Origin: an uncultured Desulfovibrionaceae bacterium | Lineage (GTDB): Bacteria > Desulfobacterota > Desulfovibrionia > Desulfovibrionales > Desulfovibrionaceae | Length of the DNA: 5,167 bases | Direction: 5' to 3' | NCBI GenBank assembly: GCA_947178315.1 | Contig: CAMWXW010000053.1 | Location: 1-5,167 of the forward strand | Shown: positions 1-5,167 of the stretch, piece by piece | Layout of the letters: each line of letters opens with the position of its first letter | How positions within the stretch are numbered: position 1 is the stretch's first letter | Translations under genes and position numbers: made by a program | The notes under the pieces: generated by a model | Told to the model about the DNA's origin: nothing | The model's input: the letters and a program-made list of their open reading frames with translations, nothing else | Databases searched by the model: none

Positions 1-27
1 TCTATATACACCTCAATATATATATGT

Positions 28-32
28 AGGAG
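28..32 (+). promoter_or_regulatory. Shine-Dalgarno site that fixes the GTG start
   Basis: AGGAG lies six bases upstream of the GTG at 39 and overlaps the in-frame TAG at 27-29. It supports GTG as the start of the CII-like gene. The promoter must lie mostly before base 1, and none can be called in the 38 bases shown. Confidence 0.7.
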
Positions 33-38
33 TACAGA

Positions 39-296
39 GTGGATAAAGACACTACTATTATTGCTGTAATAAGGGAAGTATTAGCACAATCGAATGGTAT
101 TGAAGAAGTAGTAAGTAAAATAGGGAAAACATACCCAACTCTAATGAGAGAAATAAACCCCTACGACAAAAATGCCAAATTAGGTGTCGAGACACTATTT
201 GACATTATGAAAGTTACTCAAGATATTAGACCATTAGAATACATAGCTAATGAGCTTGGCTTTAAGGTAGTTGCCAAAGAACAAGAGCAGAACTAA
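39..296 (+). CDS. Phage CII-like (Phage_CP76 family) HTH regulator
   Basis: This 85-residue protein is probably a small DNA-binding regulator. Residues about 21-40 (EEVVSKIGKTYPTLMREINP) read as a helix-turn-helix. They are followed by NPYDKNAKLGVETLF and then IRPLEYIANELGF, the pattern I associate with phage regulatory protein CII / Phage_CP76 (residues 40-75). In that family the protein controls lysogeny-type transcription, but orphan copies occur in bacterial chromosomes, and the target here is unknown. The start is GTG: the in-frame TAG at 27-29 excludes anything upstream, the first in-frame ATG (Met36) would remove the HTH, and AGGAG at 28-32 sits six bases before the GTG. The C-terminus is short and polar (KEQEQN). 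No integrase or other phage gene is visible, although only 38 bases upstream are present. The gene converges on the qrc operon and is unlikely to be co-transcribed with it. The family call rests on recalled motif similarity, with moderate certainty. Confidence 0.7.
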   Translation: MDKDTTIIAVIREVLAQSNGIEEVVSKIGKTYPTLMREINPYDKNAKLGVETLFDIMKVTQDIRPLEYIANELGFKVVAKEQEQN

Positions 297-317
297 TATC
301 CCTTATTTCAGAATTCA

Positions 318-375
318 ATAGTATAGAATAGATTGAAGTGCGACTCGAACTCGTACTCTTTCTATTCTATATTAT
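318..375. repeat. 58-base composite hairpin (long inverted repeat)
   Basis: An outer stem pairs 318-332 with 361-375: 15 base pairs, all Watson-Crick except one G-T at 321/372. After a small asymmetric internal loop (333-336 / 358-360), an inner stem pairs 337-343 (AGTGCGA) with 351-357 (TCGTACT): seven pairs including one G-T. This encloses the 7-base loop CTCGAAC at 344-350. The inner part is clearly richer in G+C than the AT-rich surroundings. The element begins 22 bases after the stop of the CII-like gene. Neither strand has a T-run directly after the stem, so it is not a textbook intrinsic terminator. Possible roles are a factor-dependent or weak terminator, a 3'-end stabilising structure, a structured small RNA, or a remnant of a small palindromic mobile element. 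The pairing is seen directly; the function is unknown. Confidence 0.6.
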
Positions 376-500
376 CTCTCTACTAACCCCATACTCTTAT
401 AAGTATACACTATTCTTCTTCTATTGTATATATACTCAATATACAAATTATCTATAAAATAATACATATTTCATATTTAGAATAAATAAGATATATCTAC

Positions 501-531
501 ATAATAAAAAAGAGTCCTAAAAAGGACTCTT
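501..531 (-). terminator. Intrinsic terminator of the qrc operon
   Basis: Read on the minus strand, a perfect 9-bp stem (523-531 with 510-518, AAGAGTCCT/AGGACTCTT) encloses a TTTT loop and is followed by TTTTATTAT (509-501). This is a canonical Rho-independent terminator about 30 bases past the qrcD stop codon. On the plus strand only TT follows the stem, so it should act mainly on the minus-strand operon and would not efficiently end transcripts from the CII-like gene. Confidence 0.9.
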
Positions 532-561
532 CATAGTAGGTAAGTAGAATTGATAGTATTC

Positions 562-1812
562 TTAATTCAATTCTTTCTCATAAGGAAAGAGTGGAAGATA
601 GCGATAGGTGAGTCCAAGAAGCATAACAACATAGGGTACGACCATAAGACATGTAGACCACTCTATCCATGTTGGAGCATAGAATTCCCAATTCTGAAAC
701 GGCATTGCTGGGAAAGCTTGCCCTTGAATAACTTGTACATATCGATTCAAAGAGACAATGAGAACAAGCCATATTCCAGAGAGATAAAGTAATGTTGTAT
801 TTGCTCTCCATTTTGGAGTGAGTAAAATAATAGCTGGGATAAAAGCAGAAAGCTCAAACCAAAATATATATTGTCCAAAATAGAATCCATGAAACATTTG
901 TGAGAAAGTGAGACCAAAGCGAGGTAAAAGACCATTTGCCCACCATAATGCACTCATACTATTAAGCACAGCATAGATAATCATAATAGTACCAGAAATT
1001 TTACCCATAAGAAGCTTAACCTCCATTGGGATTAACTTCTTACCTGTTACTTTTTCCATAAGAGTACCAATAAGTACAGTAAACATAGGACCAGAGCCTG
1101 CAGCAGAAATAACAAATAAAAAGAATGTCCATGGCCAGATGAAAAAACCATCTCTATAGAAAAAAGCTCTTCCAAACATAACACCAGAAATTCCTCCTAA
1201 TGAGCCCTGATGAAATGTTGAGAGGAATGCTCCAACACCAGCAAATACAGGCATGACAATATGGAGATTGTGTCCTAATGAATGGAGAAATTTATTTCTA
1301 TTCAATACTCTATTGCCAAGAATAAGAGGAAGGTATTCTATAATAAGAACAATGGTATAAATAGTAATACAAAAGACAACCTCTGTAAGCATAGAGTGGA
1401 TATTTGCATGCCAAAAGACAAACCAAGCTCGTAGTGGTTGCCCTATTTCCAGCACAAGAACAATAAGAGCACCAGTATAACAAGCAAACCCAAGTACTAC
1501 AGTGAGGTTAATGATTTTATCAAGCTCTTTTATATTAAGGATATAGCGTAAAAATCCAGTAAAAAAAGCACCTGCTCCAAGGGCAATAACAGCTAAGTCA
1601 AATGTTATCCATGCACCAAATGCAAAATGGTTATTCATTCCTGTTCCTTCTAAGCCAACAGCAAGAATACAGTATGCTGCATAACACCCCCATAGGAAAA
1701 TAACTAAGGAAACACCCATCATAATAAGAAATTTTTGTAGAGAACAACGAGTTACTCCCTCAGGAAAAAACTCTGCATCTCGTGGCATTGCATTCATAGA
1801 TACATTCTGCAT
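562..1812 (-). CDS. qrcD: Menaquinone reductase membrane subunit QrcD (NrfD/PsrC family)
   Basis: This 416-residue integral membrane protein is the quinone-interacting subunit of the Qrc complex. About ten hydrophobic segments are visible, roughly at residues 28-54, 64-92, 103-123, 145-166, 183-203, 222-251, 273-292, 310-332, 339-360 and 383-405. This agrees with the ten-helix NrfD-like members of the Act/Qrc group and exceeds the eight spans of short NrfD proteins. Family-like landmarks are FDLAV (72 is Asp), VLEIGQPLRAW (Glu122) in or after span 3, and STFHQGSLGG (His201) after span 5. Acidic and histidine residues of this kind are implicated in quinone binding and proton movement in relatives, but I cannot assign individual roles here. 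The ATG at 1812 is preceded by AAGGGG with six-base spacing, located inside the last codons of qrcC. Met6 and Met9 are less well supported starts. The gene is last in the operon and ends just before a terminator. Relatives include HmcC, ActC/ActF and PsrC; gene order decides for QrcD. Confidence 0.9.
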   Translation of the reverse strand: MQNVSMNAMPRDAEFFPEGVTRCSLQKFLIMMGVSLVIFLWGCYAAYCILAVGLEGTGMNNHFAFGAWITFDLAVIALGAGAFFTGFLRYILNIKELDKIINLTVVLGFACYTGALIVLVLEIGQPLRAWFVFWHANIHSMLTEVVFCITIYTIVLIIEYLPLILGNRVLNRNKFLHSLGHNLHIVMPVFAGVGAFLSTFHQGSLGGISGVMFGRAFFYRDGFFIWPWTFFLFVISAAGSGPMFTVLIGTLMEKVTGKKLIPMEVKLLMGKISGTIMIIYAVLNSMSALWWANGLLPRFGLTFSQMFHGFYFGQYIFWFELSAFIPAIILLTPKWRANTTLLYLSGIWLVLIVSLNRYVQVIQGQAFPAMPFQNWEFYAPTWIEWSTCLMVVPYVVMLLGLTYRYLPLFPYEKELN

Positions 1813-1815
1813 AAA

Positions 1816-2586
1816 TTACCCCTTACGTTTTAATTCTAAATGATAGTCTGCCATTTTCTGAACCCAATCACGCTCACTTATATAATATAATTGTGGCTCT
1901 GCACCTATTTTCTCTAAGAGACGAAAAGCATTTTCTGAATGTGAAAGTGTATATACAGTATGCTCAGGATTATTGAGATCTCCAAAATAGAGAGCTCCAC
2001 TTGGGCATTTTTCTACACATGCGGGAATGTATTCATCTTCTCCTAATTCATTTGGATCTCTTCCTTCTTCATATGCTTTTGCCCGAGCAGCAGTATATCG
2101 ATGATGACAGTATGTACACTTCTCAACAACGCCTCTCATACGAGTAGATGTATTTGGAGTAAGAGTTTTCTCCATACCTTCAGGCCACACTGGATCATGC
2201 CAGTTAAAAGCTCGTGATTCATAAGGACAAGCAACCATGCAATATCGACACCCAATACAACGAGGAGCAATCTGACTCACAAAACCACCATCTTCAACCC
2301 CTTTCTCAGTAGCGACAACAGGACACACAGGTACACAAGGTGGATTTTGACACTGCATACAAGGCTGTGGCATATAGACTTCATCATAATCTGGAAAAGA
2401 TTTTCCATTGTCTAACTTACGCACTTTTATCCATGATATTGCTCTATGCTCTTTAGAAAAGTTTTCTTCCAAGCCAACATTATTTTCTGCTTGACATGCA
2501 GTCATACAAGCACCACAGCCCGTACATTTATCAACATCAATTACCATTCCCCAACGGATTTTTAATTCAACTGGACCACTAGCCAT
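1816..2586 (-). CDS. qrcC: Menaquinone reductase iron-sulfur subunit QrcC
   Basis: This 256-residue ferredoxin-like protein carries electrons inside the periplasmic part of Qrc. Four cysteine groups can be read: CX2CX2CX3C at residues 21-31, CX2CX4CX3C at 76-88, CX2CX2CX3C at 110-120, and CX2CX29CX3C at 157-194. All 16 ligands are present, as in the four-cluster subunits of the DmsB/PsrB/NrfC type. The purified Desulfovibrio vulgaris complex was reported to hold one [3Fe-4S] and several [4Fe-4S] clusters; which site is the 3Fe one cannot be told from this sequence. The last group has a long insert (residues 161-189). There is no signal peptide or membrane span, so export is presumably by hitchhiking on the Tat signal of QrcB. 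The start ATG is nine bases after the qrcB stop, with AGGGAGA as Shine-Dalgarno. A generic 4Fe-4S dehydrogenase subunit is the alternative, but the neighbours identify it. Confidence 0.92.
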   Translation of the reverse strand: MASGPVELKIRWGMVIDVDKCTGCGACMTACQAENNVGLEENFSKEHRAISWIKVRKLDNGKSFPDYDEVYMPQPCMQCQNPPCVPVCPVVATEKGVEDGGFVSQIAPRCIGCRYCMVACPYESRAFNWHDPVWPEGMEKTLTPNTSTRMRGVVEKCTYCHHRYTAARAKAYEEGRDPNELGEDEYIPACVEKCPSGALYFGDLNNPEHTVYTLSHSENAFRLLEKIGAEPQLYYISERDWVQKMADYHLELKRKG

Positions 2587-2590
2587 ATAT

Positions 2591-2598
2591 TCTCCCTA
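2591..2598 (-). promoter_or_regulatory. qrcC ribosome binding site overlapping the qrcB stop
   Basis: On the minus strand the qrcB stop codon TAG runs directly into GGGAGA, giving a Shine-Dalgarno core 4-5 bases before the qrcC ATG. This arrangement favours translational coupling of the two subunits, which are needed in equal amounts. Confidence 0.75.
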
Positions 2599-4659
2599 CA
2601 CTTTTGTTATTTTTATAGTATTCCTAGACCATGAGCATAATAGAGACTCTTTAACATTTTCTACAGAAAGAACTCGCATCGGATTAACACCTTTATTTTT
2701 TGTAAAGGCATCAAAAGCTGTATGTCCAAGACCAGCGAGAAGAGCAACACCGTTATCTATTACGCTTTCATGTATATATACTCTTGCTTGTATAGAATCT
2801 TCACCATTTGTTATATTTACCTTATCACCAGTACGCAATGTCGTTCCAGCCGTATTTTTATTGATAAGAACATACATCTCTTTATCCTTAAATACAGTAT
2901 GAGGAATATTCTTGACATTAAATGGTGGAACAGATGTCATAGGTGTTCCCATATACTGTTGTGTATATGGAATAAGATACATCTCATCACGTGCTCCATC
3001 TACAGAACGAGGAGTAACCGGAATAGCATTTAAATAAACTTGTAATGGAAGTGGGGAAAAGCGACTACATAAAGGAGGAGTAGAAGGCTCAACACTGTAT
3101 ACCTTAGCACTCACATTACTTTGCCCTGATGTATATTGAGCTAATTTTTTATCAAAGAATTCTTTTGCAGAGTGAACACCCATATCTATACCACAAGCAT
3201 TAGCTAAAAGTAGAGTGATATCAGCACCAGTTTTTGCATCACATACAGGTTCAATACAAGGTGTTGTCTGTAAATAATATAGTTTATCAGAACCATATGG
3301 AGTATAAGCGTCATCAATACCTTCTATACTCAAAGTCAGAGGAAAAACAATATCACTTGCACTTACAGTCTCATCCATAAAAGATGCTAGTGCTATTTTA
3401 TATGCAATCGTTGTATTCCACTGTGCTTCTACTTTCTTTGTATTAGGTAAAGCATATAATGGATTTGCTTGGTATGTAATCATACATTGAAGAGGAGCTT
3501 CCTTTGACAAAGCTTGGATATAAGAAAGTGCATCATTTTTAATCTGAGTAGTAAAACGTATAGCTTGTGGAGTAATAGCTGATGGATATGGAACAGTACC
3601 AATAGGATAACTTCCCTCTTTAGCCAACATTTGAGTCACTAACATAGAAAGCATGACTAGAATAACAGGAGTTCCAGAACCAACAGATGAGCCTGCAAGG
3701 AATAATGGTGAATGAGCTTGTAAAATAGAATTGATAAACATATCAAAGCGTTCTTGAGTACACTTTGTTTCTTCTAATATTTTATTAAGAGAATATCGCT
3801 GGAGTGTTGCTTTCAAGACATCGATTCCTTCCACTTGAGGCAAAGAGTATCCTTTATCTAAGAGAGCTAAAATCACACCGAACATAAAGATAACTTCTGT
3901 ACCAGGAAATACCATATATCGTGCATCTGCAACTCCGTAGGTATTAGTAGCATGAGAGCCTATATAAACCAATTTTGATTCATACTTTTCACGAAGCTTT
4001 ACAAAACGAACAGGCAAACCAAAGCTATCGACAACATTTGCACCAATAGCAACTATCATATTAGACTTCTCATACTGATACACAACCATATCAGTACCAC
4101 CAAGCATTTCCCATGCAACTTGAGCTACTTGTCGTTCATTCGGCATATAGAAGTAATTTCCCGCACCTTGATTTGCAATCAAAGCACAGAGAAGTTCATT
4201 TACCGATGAGGTATCGTCTCCAGAAAGAACTGCAAGAGAGTTTCCAGCCTCTTTAATTTTTTTACTTGCAATCTCAATCCCTTCAGACCATGATATTGGT
4301 TGAAAACCTGATTCAGTTTTTATCATAGGTTGTCGTATTCGAGATGGACTATAAAGCATTTGAACTTCTGTCCCTGCAAAACTAGAAACTCCTCCCAAGC
4401 TAAAAGGATTATCGATATCTGGTGAAACGCATACAGGATTTCCATGTATCATTCCAATCTTAGCTCCAGAAAAAGAAGAGCAGAACTTACTTACAATAGG
4501 AGTATACTCTACATCTCCTTTTGGAATTCGAGGAATCCAAGGAAAGTTTTGAGTCCAAATTGCTGTATCATCAATACCTTGCCAAACAACAGGAGTTGCT
4601 AGTGTTCCTACTGCACCACCCGCAAGAAACTGTAAAAATGTTCTTCTTTTAACGCCCAT
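2596..4659 (-). CDS. qrcB: Menaquinone reductase subunit QrcB, molybdopterin-oxidoreductase-like, Tat-exported
   Basis: This 687-residue protein belongs to the molybdopterin oxidoreductase fold family and is a periplasmic subunit of Qrc. The N-terminus has a twin-arginine signal: VKRRTFLQF (Arg5-Arg6), then a hydrophobic stretch AGGAVGTLATPVV to about residue 25. The region 58-110 aligns in pattern with the cluster-binding start of true molybdoenzymes (HGNP at 72-75, SPSRIRQP at 104-111), but the CX2CX3C...C cluster motif is gone. Only Cys60 remains, Phe63 stands where the second Cys would be, and the GGVSS segment (89-93) puts Ser at the usual fourth Cys. A C-terminal dinucleotide-binding-like domain is recognisable from about residue 560 (LINKNTAGTTLRTGDKVNI, GVNPMRVLS). 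This fits the reported absence of molybdenum in Qrc, so a structural rather than catalytic role is inferred. The ATG at 4659 follows AGGGGAAA and lies eight bases after the qrcA stop. ActB of alternative complex III is the nearest other family, but it is fused to its iron-sulfur domain. Confidence 0.92.
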   Translation of the reverse strand: MGVKRRTFLQFLAGGAVGTLATPVVWQGIDDTAIWTQNFPWIPRIPKGDVEYTPIVSKFCSSFSGAKIGMIHGNPVCVSPDIDNPFSLGGVSSFAGTEVQMLYSPSRIRQPMIKTESGFQPISWSEGIEIASKKIKEAGNSLAVLSGDDTSSVNELLCALIANQGAGNYFYMPNERQVAQVAWEMLGGTDMVVYQYEKSNMIVAIGANVVDSFGLPVRFVKLREKYESKLVYIGSHATNTYGVADARYMVFPGTEVIFMFGVILALLDKGYSLPQVEGIDVLKATLQRYSLNKILEETKCTQERFDMFINSILQAHSPLFLAGSSVGSGTPVILVMLSMLVTQMLAKEGSYPIGTVPYPSAITPQAIRFTTQIKNDALSYIQALSKEAPLQCMITYQANPLYALPNTKKVEAQWNTTIAYKIALASFMDETVSASDIVFPLTLSIEGIDDAYTPYGSDKLYYLQTTPCIEPVCDAKTGADITLLLANACGIDMGVHSAKEFFDKKLAQYTSGQSNVSAKVYSVEPSTPPLCSRFSPLPLQVYLNAIPVTPRSVDGARDEMYLIPYTQQYMGTPMTSVPPFNVKNIPHTVFKDKEMYVLINKNTAGTTLRTGDKVNITNGEDSIQARVYIHESVIDNGVALLAGLGHTAFDAFTKNKGVNPMRVLSVENVKESLLCSWSRNTIKITKV

Positions 4660-4661
4660 GA

Positions 4662-4670
4662 TTTCCCCTA
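4662..4670 (-). promoter_or_regulatory. qrcB ribosome binding site overlapping the qrcA stop
   Basis: The qrcA stop codon TAG is itself part of the Shine-Dalgarno sequence TAGGGGAAA on the minus strand, which ends two bases before the qrcB ATG (GGGG is five to eight bases from it). It confirms the qrcB start and suggests coupled translation. Confidence 0.75.
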
Positions 4671-5167
4671 TTTATGACATGTAAAGCATAAGTTATTAGC
4701 ATTTGTATTTCCATCTCTATGCCCTTCTCTTGCATGACAACGTTCACATTCCCACATTTTCATTGTATTTGTGGTATATCCTGTAAGCTTATTTACTTCA
4801 GCAACAGGTTCTTTGGACATTTCCCATACTTTGATATGACACATAGCACACATATCTGTAACACTGAAATCATGACACCCTTTTGCATTACAAGATTTCG
4901 CACTGTGTATATCGTGATTAAAATAGACATTATCTGGCATTTTATTATAGACAATCCAAGGGATTTCTTTATTAGGCTCAATGTATTCTTTAATAAGCTT
5001 CTCTTCTTCTTTTGATTCACCTTGAGGAGAGCTATGACATTCAGCACATGTAGCGAGGGGTGGTAAACCAGAGAACGTACCATTAGGACCTGCTATATGA
5101 CATGTCGCACAATCTAAACCGACGGTTTCAACATGTAATTTGTGATTAAATGTAATAGGTTGTGGCT
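4668..5167 (-). CDS. qrcA: Hexaheme cytochrome c subunit QrcA (N-terminus beyond the window)
   Basis: The open frame continues without a stop to the right edge, so 165 complete C-terminal codons are visible and the start and signal peptide are missing. The Met codon at 4938-4940 is internal: two heme motifs lie upstream of it in the same frame. Six heme-binding motifs can be read in order: CATCH (5097-5111), CAECH (5034-5048), CNAKGCH, a CX4CH form (4872-4892), CAMCH (4836-4850), CERCH (4734-4748) and CFTCH (4674-4688). FNHKLH near the visible start and FNHDIH before the third motif supply histidines of the kind that act as distal ligands in c3-type bis-His hemes. Six hemes match the six reported for the Qrc complex. 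In that complex the subunit receives electrons from reduced Type I cytochrome c3 in the periplasm. It is the first gene visible in the operon. Other class III multiheme cytochromes look similar, but the position before qrcB supports QrcA. Confidence 0.93.
   Translation of the reverse strand, partial: PQPITFNHKLHVETVGLDCATCHIAGPNGTFSGLPPLATCAECHSSPQGESKEEEKLIKEYIEPNKEIPWIVYNKMPDNVYFNHDIHSAKSCNAKGCHDFSVTDMCAMCHIKVWEMSKEPVAEVNKLTGYTTNTMKMWECERCHAREGHRDGNTNANNLCFTCHK

Noticed and set aside
337..357. The minus strand reads GAGTTCGAGTC, like the T-loop of a tRNA, suggesting a tRNA fragment or attachment site.
   Set aside because: With the tRNA numbering G53...C61 the T-stem has mismatches (A-G, C-A, A-C), and no acceptor stem, anticodon arm or CCA end follows. 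The bases pair better as the tip of the 318-375 hairpin.
510..531. The operon terminator as a bidirectional terminator serving the CII-like gene too.
   Set aside because: The plus strand after the stem reads TTCATAG, with no T-run, and the site is over 200 bases past that gene's stop codon.
550..953. Short open frames on both strands overlapping the 3' part of qrcD.
   Set aside because: They lie within the ten-span membrane protein frame and have no convincing start region or similarity.
2722..3033. Plus-strand open frame of 103 codons inside qrcB.
   Set aside because: It is antisense to a well-supported gene, has a biased composition rich in Ile, Ser, Cys and Tyr, and shows no recognisable motif.
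4719..5083. Plus- and minus-strand open frames overlapping qrcA.
   Set aside because: The qrcA frame carries six heme motifs; the other frames give low-complexity products with no domain pattern.
562..5167. Alternative complex III, Hmc complex or polysulfide/DMSO reductase as the identity of the operon.
   Set aside because: Act has its molybdoenzyme-like and iron-sulfur parts fused and two NrfD proteins; Hmc has a much larger cytochrome and no molybdoenzyme-like subunit; Psr and DMSO reductases keep cofactor ligands and lack a multiheme cytochrome. Subunit set and order fit Qrc.
1..5167. CRISPR array, insertion sequence or riboswitch.
   Set aside because: No regularly spaced repeats, transposase frame, terminal inverted repeats or aptamer-like leader were found; the leader of the qrc operon is outside the window.

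Overview
The window comes from an AT-rich genome and holds almost all of one respiratory operon plus a small phage-type regulator. The operon lies on the minus strand and matches qrcABCD, the membrane-bound Type I cytochrome c3:menaquinone reductase described in deltaproteobacterial sulfate reducers (Desulfovibrio and relatives). The Qrc gene order, together with a CII-like regulator of a kind familiar from that group, points to the Desulfovibrionaceae. The unusually low G+C (judged by eye at roughly one third) would fit a reduced, host-associated member such as Lawsonia better than a typical high-G+C Desulfovibrio. The genus is an inference, not something the sequence proves.

Layout from left to right: a short plus-strand gene (39-296, GTG start) encodes an 85-residue helix-turn-helix protein resembling the phage CII / Phage_CP76 family. 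A 265-base convergent intergenic region follows (297-561). It contains a long composite hairpin (318-375), a very AT-rich stretch with small palindromes (376-500), and a clear intrinsic terminator for the minus-strand operon (501-531). The rest is the operon read right to left: qrcA (4668 to beyond 5167, cut by the window edge), qrcB (2596-4659), qrcC (1816-2586) and qrcD (562-1812). Intergenic gaps are 8, 9 and 3 bases, and each downstream Shine-Dalgarno sequence overlaps or precedes the upstream stop codon.

How the genes work together, from knowledge of the family: periplasmic hydrogenases and formate dehydrogenases reduce Type I cytochrome c3, which passes electrons to the hexaheme cytochrome QrcA. 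Electrons then go through the iron-sulfur protein QrcC to a menaquinone site at the NrfD-like membrane subunit QrcD. QrcB is a Tat-exported relative of molybdoenzymes that has lost its cofactor ligands and probably serves as a structural subunit. The sequence agrees: six CXnCH heme motifs are visible in QrcA, four 4-Cys cluster sites in QrcC, about ten membrane spans in QrcD, and a twin-arginine signal but no N-terminal iron-sulfur motif in QrcB.

The operon promoter and the QrcA signal peptide lie outside the window. I see no convincing new system here. The least explained items are the 318-375 hairpin and the isolated CII-like gene.
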